This document shows positions 11,101-24,516 of a stretch of DNA of 64,000 nt, piece by piece. Each line of letters begins with the position of its first letter. The first letter of the stretch is position 1. A program made the translations under genes and the position numbers. Origin of the DNA: Scortum barcoo (Eukaryota > Chordata > Actinopteri > Centrarchiformes > Terapontidae); contig CM041551.1 in assembly GCA_023238725.1 (NCBI GenBank), forward strand, positions 7,615,759 through 7,679,758. The letters are read 5' to 3'. The notes under the pieces are model-generated. The model was not told the DNA's origin. It saw only the letters and a program-made list of their open reading frames with translations, and ran no database searches.

Positions 11101-14100
11101 CAGAGGAAGGGGGGGCTCATGTGTCTCGCAGTGCTGGCTGAAGGATGTGCTGATCACATACGCACCAAGTACGTCCAGATGACATGGAAAACGTTTTTTT
11201 GCTTTTTTAAAATCAACCTAGTTTCCTCTGAGGAGCAATATTCTTAATGAGGAGTGGTCCGTTGAGTATGTTCACCGTTGTCTGTATCTGTGTTAGGATG
11301 TTGTCATCAATGCTGCAGACAGTGTGCCAGAGTCTTTCTGACAGTAATCAGGTGGTGCGCAGTGCCAGCCTTTTTGCCCTGGGACAGTTCTCTGAACATT
11401 TACAGGTGGGTCAAAACTCACAATATAGCAACATATGCATGTGAATACTTTATATTACTTAATATTTTTGCATGTTGAAATGGCTGAATTCTTGTTACTG
11501 ACTCACTTTGAGTGAGTCATTACCAACTTACAGTTTTACAAATATGTGCACCTCTAAGTTTATATATTTACAGAATAAGATTTTTTATTTTTATGGTTAA
11601 AAAAAAGTCTCCTCCCTGTTGTTAACTTTAGTTACCTTTCTCTATTTCTTCTCCCCAGCCTGAAGTGAGCAAGTACTGTGCAGAGTTGATGCCATTGCTG
11701 TTGGGCTACCTCTCGTCCTTGAACCAAGCCAAGGTTGGCCATGTCACTAAGGCTTTTTATGCCCTAGAGAACTTCATGGAGAACCTAGGTAAGCTGAACA
11801 CATGTTCATTCAGAGACACAGAACAACCCACACATGTCACTTACTGCAACAGGAAACATGAAACTTCCACAGACATGACCTTGATTTTAAAAAAAGAAAG
11901 CAAACTCCCTTTCCGAAGAACCAGTAAAAACCTAAAATAAACTAACAACAAGCTACATTAGAACCTTTTATTTGAATCATTCAGCTGATTTGATTTCATT
12001 GTGCATTTTTCAAAGCAGAATTATTATCTGTGATTTTAGCCTAATGCTTTTGTCATGCTTTATCTTCTCTCTTTCTTTGCTTAACAGGAGCAGATATTGA
12101 GCCCTACCTGCCTACCCTGATGGAAACTATGTTGTCTGCCCTCAACAACACTGACAATCTCAAGATAAAAGAGCTTGCTGTGTCTGCCATAGGTGCTATA
12201 GGTGAGAAGCTGTAAAAGATTTGCCCAAAGGCCCACACAGGAAATATAACCTAAAGTTTAGACGTAACACCTTATATCTCACTTTGGCAGTGTTCAGTTT
12301 CCTTCCTCTTCCAAATTCAAACATTGAAAAACATGAGATTGCCTAAGACTGCCTGTATGACGTAGACCTGCAAACACTTGGTCCACTATGACTCAAGCTT
12401 GCAAAAGTCTAGTTATTGCTTGAATCGAAATGAAGTGATCCGAGTCAAATTGTGAATCACTGTCTTATCAGCCAATGCTGCCAAGGAGCTGCTGGTGCCC
12501 TACTTCCCTCCAGTTATTGAAAGTTTGAAGGGTTTCTTGACTACCACCACAGAGGAAATGAGGTCTCTGCAGACTCAGTCCTTGGGTAAGTTAACCCCAG
12601 AGAACAAGGAAGACATTGTGAAGTTGCGTTGGTGCATTTGGAAGAAAATATGTTTATAATGCTTAAACCTGGCCTTGTGATACAGATACTGGAGTGTCTC
12701 TGGTTGTTGTTGTTGTTAGATACTCTCTCCGTGCTCGCCCGAACCATTGGCAAAGATGTCTTTAGTCCTCTTGCTGCAGAGTGTGTTCAGCTGGGCCTCA
12801 ACCTCACCGACACTATTGATGACCCCGACTTGAGACGCTGCACGTATGTGAACATGTACACATTCTGCCAGTTCACAGTATATACAGACTAGAGTACACA
12901 CATTTGTATTATTATTTAAAAACAAAAGAATAGTATATAATAGCATAATCAGATATCCGTTCTATAGTTTTCTGTCACGTCTCTCTGTGCTTCCCTCTAT
13001 CAGGTACAGTCTATACTCTGCTGTATCCACAGTCAGCCCAGACTGCCTGACTCCTCACCTCACTGCCATCACAACAGTCATGCTGCTCGCCCTCAAGTCC
13101 AATGAGGGAATTACGGTATAAAGCGTGCAAACTGCACTGAAACTACTAATAATAACAATAATACTGATAATAATGCTTATAACAATAACAGTGTTAATAA
13201 TTATGATGATGATAACAATAACTATAATAATAGTAATACATTTCACTTAATCCTCATACTTTCATTTCATCCTCTCTTCAGGCACACCTGGAGGAGGACA
13301 AGACATTTGTCCTGCTGGATGATGAGGATGACGACGACAATGAAGAAGGAAAAGATACAGACGATTTCCTGTTGGATGAGACTGAGACTGAGACTGATGA
13401 GACGGATGTCCACGATGTTGCAGGGTAGGGGTACATACAAATGCATGTATATTTGCTGTCTCTCTGTAGCCCTTCGTACGATCCCACGTCTCTCCTTCTC
13501 TCAGGTTCAGTGTGGAAAACGCCTACATTGATGAGAAGGAGGATGCTTGTGATGCACTGGGAGAGATTGCCTTCAACACTGGGTAAATATTTACAGAGGG
13601 TCTGGTCTTTACATTAGCAACAGTCACCAAAGTAAAACATGAGCAGTTATGTCTCAGTTTTTAATGTTAAGTAGTGACAATAAGTAGTGTATTTATGCTC
13701 TGTCTAAATTTGTCACATATTTTGTGTTGCTGTGTTTTCCTCTGACAGCGCTGCCTTCCAGCCCTTCCTGGAGTCCAGCTTCCAGCAGATTTATGGGATG
13801 AGAGATGTAAGTCACTCCGGATGGCTGGTCAGCACAATGATCCTTCTCTGTCTAATGTGCTGTGAAGGGCAATCTGTCGTCTGTTTACATTTTGTCTCAG
13901 TGGGCTTGATTCTCTTTATAAATCGAAGTGTCCATAGGTAGATTAACATGCATTACATCATAACCATAAAAAAGGGTACTTAAAATTGATTATCTGTGGA
14001 TTCCTAATTTATCTTCTTTTCCATTTTTCTTGATGTGGCAAGTGTGGCAGTGGGCAGACCTTGTTTATTCTTCAAGAAAGTCGAGGTCAACTGTAAATTA

Positions 14101-17100
14101 GTTCCACTTCTCATTGGTGTCTTTTTTTAACACTTGTGAATCGCTGGTGCTCAATCTCTCTGTTCATGACCATATTAATCTATCATTCTGTGCGTATGGG
14201 GATGGGAGCATATTTACTCGTTGCAACACTACACATCGTGCTGTAACATCATGCTTTTTTGGTTTCTGCTCTCCCTAGTTTCCCCATGAGGATGTCCGCA
14301 GGGCAGCATTTGGAGCCATGGGCCAGTTTTGTCGAGCTCAGCACCAAGTGTGGAAGGAGAGTCCTACTGAGGCCAACCACCAAGGTAAAGCCTCAGGAAC
14401 GCTACACTTCTCTTATTATTTATAGGAGCTCCAGAAATGGGCAGTGCTGCTTTCTTCTGGGAATTTTTAATGAACAATATCAAGGGAGAAAAAACAGTCT
14501 GGCTCTATGTACTGTAATATACCATTGCGAACAATATGGTATAGGCCAGCTAAGTTAGTTTTTTTTTTTTTTTTTTAATATACAAATATTGATGGCGTTG
14601 CCTTGAACTGATTTGAACTTTATTGCTCCTCGTCCCTTTACACCTTTAATTCCTCCTCTAGCCCTGCTGAAGTTGCTGGATGTGGTTCTTCCCTGCTTTG
14701 TTGAAACGGTGCGCACAGAGCACGAGCGTCAAGTTGTAATGGGCATCCTGGAAACCATGAATGGTGTCATCAAGTCCTGCAAGGAGGAGGTTTTCAAAAA
14801 CCCTGCACGCCTCAAGGAGGTCAGCTATGTCATCCGTGATGTGCTCAAGAAAAAGGTGAGACAGAGGGAGACTGATAGAGATTGCTTTATTTGTTCAGCC
14901 TGAGGTCACTAAAATAATTTCACATAAATGATATTTCCTATGTAAAAGTTATGCTAGTAACTCTCCACCAATGTGCTTCTCCCTGTTCAGACTGTTTGTC
15001 AGGATGGTGGTGGTGATGAGGCAGATGATGAAGACCAACAGGTTGGCCGTCCTCTCATTGCACATCAGCGTCACAATCACAAACAATAAAGTCCAACACA
15101 AGTGATTTACAAGTGATCAAGAATTAGGGCCAATTTCTAAATCAAAGTTCTTCTTACATACTGATGAATATGATTATTGATTATTGTGGATACAATGTGT
15201 TGGTTTATTCTTGTGAAGGTGAGTTGATGGATGTTAAATTCTATGCCTTCACATTACACTGACACTCAAAATGCAGTATACATTAGAATAATTCTATATA
15301 TTGAATCAAAGACTGCCTTTTTACACATTTCTGTGACCACATCACTGTCTGTTTACTCAGTGTGCTTTGTGTCAATGTGCTTTCTGGTTCAGGCGGAGTA
15401 CGATGCCATGCTCCAGGAGTTTGCCGGAGAGGGAATCCCCCTGGTGGCCTCCTCTGTGCCTGCAGACAGTTTTGCCCCTTTCCTCAACGACCTGCTGCCT
15501 CTCATCATGGGCAAAGCTGTGAGTCTAGACCTCCTGATTAGAACAGACTTCAGCAGAACTCGTTTTATTCAGTATTTTATTTATACCCAGTCCTGTTTTA
15601 TAGTGATTCTTAAACTCCTGACACTGCAGCTGGTTAGGGTTAGACTGCCAGCTCATTTTCTTTAGATTTTTTAGCACTGGTTCATTGTGGGTCAGTAATC
15701 TTAATAGACACACCCCACACAGTTCAGCAGTATTCAAGACAGACAAAACTAATGATCCTGTTTCAGTGAGTCATCTATCAAAATGATTTCCTCCTCTGGA
15801 AGGAAGACTGGCAAACTGATTGACAGAAAAGTATCGTACTTCCTTTATTGCTTAAGTTTACATCTATAAAACAAGCTCCTTCCTTTTGACTGGATTCTTC
15901 ACTACAGCAAGGTTACAGTAGTTTTGAGTCATTAGTAAAGGACTGTGACAGAATTACGGTGGTATTATGTTACAAACCTTTGACGTGATTAATGCCTTCA
16001 GTGTGTCCTTTTTGTGAAGCATCACGCTGTAATTCATTTTTTCCCCCCTGAAAAGAAATCCTCGTGCACGGTGGCAGACAGATCCTTCTCTGTTGGTACA
16101 ATTGGAGAAATCCTGCAGGCCCTTGTGAACGTGCCCGGCGGCCGCGGAGTGGCGGGCCGACTGTCCAACCGCTTGCTCCCCGTGCTTGTTGCCGGAGTGA
16201 GGGACAGCGATTCTGAAGTTCGTAACAACAGCGTATACGGACTGGGATGCCTGGCTCAGGCAGCCGGACCCATTGCTGTATCGTATCCTTTTTACTTGTG
16301 TGTTCTTTTTTTGAGTGTGAGCATATGGGCTGTGTTCTTTTAATGTGTCGTTTGAAAAATAAACATCAAGTACAGCAATTCCTTAGTGAAACGTGCTCCA
16401 GAGACTATCCCATGATGCTGTCTGTGTTCTCCAACCTGCTGGCCAAAGAGTCAGACCCCAGGGTGATTGACAACCTGTGTGCCGCCCTCTGCAGGATGAT
16501 CATGAGCAACGTGGATGCTGTCCCTCTGGAGCAGGTATGTTGAACAGCTTGTACCTCTCCTGTCTAGATTCTATTTATTTTAGACACCCGTTCATTTTTA
16601 CTGCTGACAACAGGTTTTCACACACGGGGAAATTCACTGTGTTCTCTGACAGGTTGTACCTGCTCTGGTGTCTCATCTGCCGCTCAAAGAGGACATGGAG
16701 GAGAATAAGACGGTGTTCACCTGCCTGGCTATGCTCTACACACACAGCCCTGCTCTGGTACGGTATCAATATCATTCACACCTGGTTTTACAGTCCCTGT
16801 GTAGAGGGACGGTGTGTTGGTGTTCTGTCTCCATTCCTGCTTTTTCACAAAACTGTATTGGCAGTTTGATTTAAGTGTGATATTCAGGCTAATTCATGGT
16901 GACATTATGCAGGCAGGCACCACAGGTACATTCATTTGTTCCAGTTTCTATTATTTTTTTTCATTCTTACAACCATGTCTGACAGAGTGATACCTTGAGA
17001 TTTACTAACTTAACAAAGACATTAGTGACATGAGCAGAAAATGAGTGATAATCCCCCATTATTGGTGAAAGAGCAGCTGTTAAAATGTGTAGAAAGATAC

Positions 17101-17840
17101 ATATGGACAGTATCATGCCAAGGTTTCATTTTTTTTATCACATTTTGTTATGTTTTATACAGTTTTACTGCAAAACATTGCATGCATACAGCAAAAAATT
17201 TAGACAAACATGGCAACGTAACAAACATAGACTTGACAGCAGGATGCACAAACCTAAGCCTCTGATCCAGAATAAAAACATGCTTAAGTTACCATTCAGA
17301 AATTTCTCTCTCCAGACACTGAGTGCATTTGGTCCATGGACTCAGACACTAGTATTGAATATTGTTACCATATTATTTAAATCTGTTTTTTCTTCCTCTC
17401 AGGTTGTGAAGCTGATGAAACCCATAGTTGCTGCTTCCACTCACGTCCTTGGCAACGCGAAAGTCGATAAAGGTGAAGATTTCAGGCAGCATTTTTAGTG
17501 GCCTGTACTTGAAATGCATTGAAATATTGAATAGTGAATGTTCAAACTCTTTATTTAAGCTATTTGGGCACTTTAAGTTCTTGCAGAAAACATTATCTGA
17601 CAATCTTCTCTTCACCTCATTGAGCATCTTCCCTTCACAGCATCCTGTTGTAATCTTTAGCTTTTTTTCTGTCATCCCTAAACTCTTGTGTCCCCCCTCC
17701 CACCCTCACCCACAGAGACCCAGAGCACTGTGGCTGTGCTGCTGAAAGAATTTGCCCAGCGCCACTCTGCAGACTTCCAAGCGGCCGTGACCTCACTTCC
17801 TGGAGAGCAACGGGCCACACTTAGCGCGGCCATCTCGTAG
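8135..17840 (+). CDS. ipo4: Importin-4 (IPO4), 30 coding exons, complete
   Basis: Exons: 8135-8200, 8541-8627, 8768-8847, 8961-9002, 9162-9291, 9508-9687, 9883-9948, 10038-10139, 10285-10368, 10622-10777, 10909-10962, 11059-11168, 11297-11405, 11659-11788, 12088-12201, 12472-12585, 12720-12843, 13004-13115, 13282-13424, 13505-13582, 13749-13806, 14279-14384, 14662-14855, 14991-15041, 15393-15518, 16056-16282, 16402-16534, 16653-16757, 17403-17472, 17716-17840. All phases agree; 1091 aa against 1081 in human. It is a karyopherin-beta of HEAT repeats that carries cargo such as histones H3/H4 and ribosomal proteins into the nucleus under Ran control. Matching blocks to human include LLVPYFP-type HEAT segments, DDPDLRRCTYS, SVENAYIDEKED, ERQVVMGILE and AEYDAML. 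An acidic loop (residues about 630-665, DDEDDDDNEE then repeated ET pairs) and a second acidic patch (DEADDEDQQ) separate HEAT blocks. ATG at 8135 starts MTEELEQIL, matching the family N-terminus. Confidence 0.95.
13146..13239 (+). repeat. AAT/AAC-rich low-complexity tract in an IPO4 intron
   Basis: Imperfect repeats of ATA, ATAAC and GATGAT units fill the intron between the exons ending 13115 and starting 13282. Confidence 0.6.
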
Positions 17841-18779
17841 CCGGCGCACATCCTTCCACTCTTGTGTGAAAGCCAGCAAGACAAATAATTTTTATACTGT
17901 AGGTGGAAAAAGGGACAGTTAGATGAGAGTTTCTCCCCCAAAATGATCTAAATACAGCACTTCAACCATTCTAATGTACTTATCATTACATTTGGCAGTT
18001 ATGAGTATTAACTTTTAATTTATTTGCTTATAGGCATGCTATGTTGAAGTTTTATTATTTTAAGAGTTACAGTTTACCATCCTGTGTTGTTACCACTGTA
18101 TTTTGTTTCCCTGTTATTCCTGTAAAGTGCTACTATTAACTGCTGCTGTTCCCTTTTCGCCACTGTTTGGACTTCTGGCTCTGCTAATCTGAGTGTGAAG
18201 CAATGAATTTGATCTCCTGATAAATGTAATTTTTCATTCCCATCTCCCAGTGTGAGTTAGTGAACTGTAAACCTACGATCCTCGTGCGTTCTCCTCCAGT
18301 GTCACATCCTCACTCCGAGATTTATCGGCTGCTTACAAAGGGGTTTCTCTGCTGGGCTGACAGTGCAGCTGGGTGAACTCTGGCGAGTACACAACAGCCA
18401 GAACCCCCAAAGCTCAACGACTAAATGGAAATACTGAACTAACATGCCAAACTTAGTTAAATATGTATATATAAAACAGCACTCACTTTACCCTAAGTAC
18501 GTACACTATAGCAGCTAAGCCTGCAACTACATGCAGCAGGACATAGAAGCTGAACCATTCCTTCTCTTTCTTCTTAAACATATTTGACAAGTGCAAGAGA
18601 TTTTTTTTTACAATGCTACAAAACATTTAACACTGCTACAATGCTGGCAATTTTCGCCACGCAGTTAACGTCAAGCCGTCGAACCTCGCCTCACTGTAGA
18701 GAGAAAAAGCAACAACACTTTGAACCCTCTTAATGAACGTAAACTGGCATCTCTGCGCTTTGCCAGTGATTGTGACTCC
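17841..18779. other. Convergent 3' region of IPO4 and the unrecognised minus-strand gene
   Basis: No coding potential seen. It should hold both 3' UTRs. On the minus strand AATAAA occurs at 18019-18024 and 18051-18056 (as TTTATT on +), so the minus-strand transcript may run into IPO4 3' UTR sequence. No canonical + strand AATAAA was noticed close after the IPO4 stop. Confidence 0.5.
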
Positions 18780-20078
18780 TCAGATCTCCCGTTGTCCCTG
18801 GCTCTCGGTTAAGTCAGGCTGCTGGTTTTCCAACGCCATGGTCATTTGCACCGGTGTCAGCCCGTCCTCCACTGACACACACAGACAGAGATGTTTTAAA
18901 ATGGATGTGCCTCATAACACACAAGGATACATCAGTACATGCTTATGATGAAAGGGACAAATATCACACATTTGTATGTAGCACACAGAGAATACACTGT
19001 GGTTATTATTAGTCATCACAACAACCTGTCTTTTCTCTACTGTCATTCTGGTGCTAACAGTTGAACAAGTAACAGATTGGAACAAGTCAAACACATTTTC
19101 ACAAATCCCTGACAGCTCTAAGGTCCAAGGTTTTTCTCTGGACACTGATGTAATGTTTACGGTGATCTCATTTCAGTGCCTGAGGCTCTGGCACGCTGCT
19201 GTGATCTCCATCAGTCTGACAAGTTCACCCAGGCAGGGCTGAGAGACTTTTGGAGGAATGGTTGTGCACATTCAGAAATAAATCTAGCGTTAACTAAGAC
19301 GTACAAGCTAAAAGATAAATCTGAATCAAGGCACCCCGAGAGCCAACAACAACATAAGTTAAATAGATTGAAACAGCTTCCAGACCTGTGCACCTGTGTT
19401 TCCAGGGCAGGATGTCCATTCCTGTGCGGCAGAAGGAGCGGTCAGTGTGGGCCTCGGTGCTGTACAGGACCTCTTGCAGCTGTTTGTCTCCAGGCTTCTG
19501 GGCTTTCACTCTCACCTACAAGAGAAAAAACTCAAAGTAGTTATCGTCTCCATGCCAATGAAAACAAAAGACAAAGCTCAAACAGGACTTGGGAAGTTTG
19601 GTTCCCTCTCATCTTTAGGTCATACCTCCAGGATGGTGATCTCTTTCTCCTTCAGCTTGCCTGCTTTGTTTTTGACCTGTGTCTTCTTGGTGTCAACCCA
19701 CACCACCCTCTCCTTCACCTCTGACCTGAACACACACACGCACATTTGTGAATAAACCTGCATTACATCTCTTGAAAAGATTTTCTGAGAGTAGACTCAC
19801 TCTTCGATGCCCAGGTCGGCCAGCGTCGTGTCCAGGAAGGGGAACGGTTGGTGCGCTGGGTCGGGCTGCACCTGGACGGGCAGCGTCACCGACATGGGGA
19901 TGTCCCACTCCAGCTCCACGCGTACTATCTTGCCGTGCGGCCCGGGGGACTCCCTGCTGGCTGGACTGCCCTGCTCTCCATCGGCCTGCCCCGCACCGGC
20001 CTCGCCCTCCTCCTGTGGGCTCTTTGCCTCGTCTGCTGCCAGCTTGACTTCCTGATCAGTATCTTGATGTATCTGTCG
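18780..20078 (-). CDS. Unrecognised multi-exon protein between IPO4 and REC8
   Basis: I do not recognise this protein. Four minus-strand exons fit together with GT-AG borders and matching phases: 20078-19801, 19725-19626, 19515-19386, 18871-18780 (stop TGA). They encode about 199 residues. The first 50 are acidic and rich in Glu, Gly, Ala and Ser (likely disordered). Then comes a compact region starting GKIVRVELEWDIP, followed by LPVQVQPDPAHQPFPFLD, a Lys-rich stretch (VDTKKTQVKNKAGKLKEKE) leading into ITILEVRVKAQKP, and then SFCRTGMDILPWKHR. The tail has EDGLTPVQMTMALENQQPDL. Alternating hydrophobic residues suggest beta strands. No signal peptide or membrane span is seen. The frame closes upstream of 20078, so the start codon is on another exon; a candidate (20689-20706) would give 205 aa in total. 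High GC in the first large exon supports coding use. Confidence 0.7.
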
Positions 20079-20688
20079 CTGAAGTTATTTTTTGATATCT
20101 TGCTCTGTGTCTGCACCTTTTTCAGTCCTGATCCACAGCAAGTGTCTGCTGCTCAAAGAGCGTTTTGAGTGTTTGTGTGTGATGCCTGCAGACTTGTGCT
20201 CTGCCCTGCTGGCTGATATAAGCAGTCGGTGCAAATGTGTGTTATGTGTCACTCAGGTGTTAGGTTTATTAGACTGTCAGGGGGGTGTGATGGACTGGTT
20301 GCTGGTTTTTGTACTGTCAGGTGTAAGTGTGGATTATCAGTTTTAGCGGGGCTGAGTGAAGTGTGGAGACGAACATGTTTGGGCTCTAAATGTAGGAAAG
20401 AAGTGACCTGCACTACTGAGAACAGGATGCTTTATGGCTTAAAACTGATACTTGTATTTTACATGTGTGAATTTGGTTGCAAAACACAACAACATGCCAA
20501 GAGGTCACTTCAGGTTCAGGGGTGGAAAACAGATTTATGACTGTGTGTAATGAGACGGTCCCCTCCGCCACATGCACACCTCCTCATTTCTCGTGAGTTA
20601 AGGTGAACAGGGAGGCTGATAAATGGGCGTTCACAGAGGGGCGTCACATTTTCAAGCTTTTGAAAAATGTGCTCTCGCTCAATCTTAC

Positions 20689-20706
20689 AAAGGAAACATG
20701 GGACAT
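20689..20706 (-). CDS. Candidate first coding exon of the unrecognised gene
   Basis: On the minus strand ATG begins a six-codon stretch (MSHVSF) that ends in phase 0 at a GTAAGA donor. This is the phase needed by the exon starting at 20078. So short a match can arise by chance, and other first exons are possible. Confidence 0.25.
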
Positions 20707-22324
20707 GTGTTGTCCAGCGCTGTAGAGTGTGTGTGTGTGTGTTGTTCTGTCCAGCAGGGATCTTTTCCCACCAAACCAGCACTCTGGACTCGGCGTGTCA
20801 CATTCTGTGGGCAGCCACAATGAATCCTTCTCTCGCTCAGATAGCAGCCTTACGTCAGCACTGCGGACGGGTACAGATGATGTAAAGGCCCGGGAATGTA
20901 TGGAGCCAGACGGAGGTTGACAGTCCGCAGCGGCAGGTCATAATGGCACATGTTGGATTTTCTGCTCATTTAAGCAGCTATAATGTACGTTATTTTTATC
21001 AACAGCGGATCAGATGACTGCTTGTGTGTGAAAAGGGCTCTTAGTGTTGAACCCGCAGAGAAGCGTTGTGTGACTCTGCAGTTTCCGCTCAGCTTTATGG
21101 CCTCTTTCAGCTCATTGTCTTAATGTGCCCAGCTCTAAAAAAGACAGACACAGTTGGTGACTGATGAACACAGCTGAGCATTTAGCAGCCAGATATTTCC
21201 ACCAGAAATGCTAATGTTGCTCAACGTCTGCTGAGTTTGTTTCTGCTGCTGTTTGCCAGTATGTTTTCATCATAACTAACTGTATAGAGTAATAATATGT
21301 CAATGTTGTGGTCACAGCTAGATTTTGCTGCATGAAGATATTCAGTTAAAAGCAGTTACTTTAACAAGTTTATGCTGCTTTAATACAGGAACACACATTT
21401 TTTTAAAGGTATCTTACCACCTGCTTTATGTTTAATCCCAGTAACACCAGTCGATCTTTAGCCTCACTAATTAGCCTGCGACTGGGCCGTCACATCAGTG
21501 TGCCGCTGTGTGAACTCACACTTACAGTTTGTCCTGCAGCACAAGTGGAGGTGACGGCTGTATGAGAGGTGTGTAAGCACCGTTTAGCCCTGACCTCTGA
21601 GTGTTTGTACCTGTATGGAGGAGGGAACAGGTTCACTGTACGGCTGCATCGACCTGAATGTATTGCAACGAGCAGCATCGACGAAATGATGATTCTGCTG
21701 TGTTGATGTGAGTTCAGATTTCCGTTCTGTGACTGCAGCTCTGACCTCAGCTCAGGCCTCTGTCACAGCGAGGTGCCACATGGATATGGTCTTATGCACA
21801 CACACATACAGAGCGGTCCCCGGTGCATTTAACAAGCAAACACTTTAATTGTGTGGAGTTATTGATGCATGAGGTCAGACAGGAGTTTTCTGCCAGCGAG
21901 GCACAATATGGTCCTGTTGGAGGCAGGAGAGTGCTGATGCGCATTCAAGTCACACTGCAGTGATTTCTATACGTCCTCCTGCACCAGAAGCTTGAGTCAC
22001 TATGTTTGAAATAAACTGTTGAACCTTTAGGCTGCTCTTTTTTTCCTGATCAGAACAACAAATTTCATGCTTCCCTTTCAGTGTCATCATTCTGGGATTT
22101 AGCTTGAAGGATCAATATTGGTAAACCACATGCTCACTCAGTGTCAGGTAAGAGGAAAACTAGTGTTAAATAAGTAAATTTACTTAATGTTTAAAGGGAT
22201 TCCTAATGGTAATAACTCTAAGTAATATTCTCATAAATAACCACAGTATTACAAGGTTTATCAGCCCTGAATATGTTTGGAAGAATAATTTAAGATCATA
22301 TGAGAAAATACTGAACAAAAAACA

Positions 22325-22330
22325 TTTATT
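22325..22330 (-). terminator. Possible REC8 polyadenylation signal
   Basis: TTTATT on the + strand reads AATAAA on the minus strand, a plausible distance after the REC8 stop codon. Confidence 0.35.
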
Positions 22331-22713
22331 AAAAGTTTAAGTATTATTTTAGAATAATTAAAAGGGATAAAAATCCACACAGCAAATAGGGCCATAAAAA
22401 GCTTAATTTTAAAATCTTTACAAAGGATAAAAAGCCTCATAGAAGATACAAACTGTACAACAAAACCTACTTGGTTCAGATGTTTAAAAACAGTATCTGG
22501 AATTCAATATTGTTTATACAGTAATAAACAGTATAAATTCTTAAAAATACAACAATGTGAACACATCAAATTAAAATGAGATTAAAATGGTTAAAAATCT
22601 TGTAAACAACACAATTTTTACCACTGGAAGAAACTGGAGTGAGAGATCAAAGGATCAAATTCATTCACTGTATTCATCAATAAAAATGATAAGTTAGTGA
22701 TGTTAGTGTGCCT

Positions 22714-24481
22714 CTAGAGGATTATTTTGGTGTGTGTGTGTTCAGGCAGTGATCTGTGCGCTGCCGGCTCTATGGTGATCTTATGGTAAGGCTCAGCCTG
22801 TTGTACAGTCACCTGACCAGCAGACAGCAGCTCTGAAGGAGACAAACGTCACAGTTTAACACCATCACAATATTTCACTGAGCAGTACTGTGGAGGTCAG
22901 TGAAGACACATGTTAAAAACATTGCATCTATAGCTGACAAATTCTGAAAATGTTTGTTTTATCACTAATATCTGCCTCATTCCTAAATTTTCTGTCACTG
23001 TCTGCAGAAATGTACAGGTCATCAGAGGCAGTCATCGGATATCAGAAACATTCTATGATCACTGTTAAGAAAACAGCAGCGTCAGATTCCCTCACCCAGC
23101 AGTTTGTAGAGTGTGTTAGCTGCAGTGGTGCGGTTTGACTCTGGAGGCACCAGAGAGTCAAAGGCGACTTCCCCAAATCTCTTCAAGTTGGAGGAGATCC
23201 AGCTGGAGAAGATGAGCAGAGCCTGATTGGATTCAACTGTGACTACATTACTGTTTCTGTGCCAAGAACCTTGATGAACTAAACAAACAAACAACAACAA
23301 AAACAAACAAACAAAAACATTTATTCATTTATTTTTGAATGTTACTGATGAAGGAGCGGACAGGTTTGTGCCTTAGGACACTAAAACTTTGTGTCCTAAA
23401 ACTTTGTAGTGAAACCGGTATTTACAGAAACACTGTTACCGCTGCGGACACTGACTGAAGCTGTGATGGTTTCAACTCGACAGTTTCCATCTCTAACTGT
23501 GGAAGAGTTTAACAGGAAGATGTGTCTGTGGCTCAGATTCGTCCCTCAGGCCTACTTTCTATTTTAAATTTCAAAGCAGATGTTAAACAATAAAGGATGA
23601 GACAACCTGCGACGCCGAAGGCAAAAAGTGCTTTAACCGTGTTGTAGCAGAATCACATGCACATTTACACAGAGCCAAAGTCTGTTTGACTGTTTGAGTA
23701 AACCACCTAAAACTGAATCTGAACATGTTGTGATCAAGCAAACAGGAAGAATCACAAATATGCAGACATCTGAAGGAGGTGCAGCAGCAGAAGGTCATAT
23801 GGCCACAGTGAGCATATGGCCACTAGAAATGAGTGATATCAGAGTGGAGAAAGGTCACCTGATCAAATAATCTTTATTTTCTACACTGATCAGTTCATCA
23901 GTGTGTCAGAGATGGAGTAGAAGTGTGGAGTCTTGTCTTGGCCCAGAATGAGATGAATATCACCGCCTGAAGTCTGATTGGGGACATGCCGCGTTATAAG
24001 ACACCTGGGGCTGATTGTGGCAACAAAGCTGGAATCTGGAGCCTCCAGATCTCAGCACAAGGGAATACCAGTGCAATGAAGTAAAACTGGAGGTTTGGAG
24101 CAGGAATATGGAGCCACAAACTCAAAATCAGGAGTCAGGATGGACAAAGAAATGCAGCATTTTCATGTTCTTTTACCACCCAGTGACACTATAGTAAATC
24201 TTACATATATCACGCTCTGGATTACATGTGTAAATAACCAGCAACGTTCTCATATCAGGCAATGTTGATGTTTACATGACAGTATTCTTCTACAAAATGA
24301 GTCTTGAGAGAAACCATGGTCAACCCAGGTGTGTGTTTGTGAGCTTTCTCTGAGTGTGTGTTTTATAATTTATACCTCAGCATGTCCCTGCTCTCTGTGT
24401 CTGTCTGAGCCTCGGGCATCTCGATGTTCTCCTCCGCTATAGGCGCCATTGGAAGCTGGGCCTCCTCTTGAGGAGACCTAC

Positions 24482-24516
<35 letters not shown>

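Larger units (their letters stand above)
20079..22713. other. Space upstream of the unrecognised gene and downstream of REC8
   Basis: Apart from the candidate tiny exon at 20689-20706 I see no supported gene. 22190-22640 is very AT-rich. REC8 3' UTR occupies the right end; AATAAA on the minus strand is at 22325-22330, about 385 bases past the REC8 stop. Confidence 0.5.
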
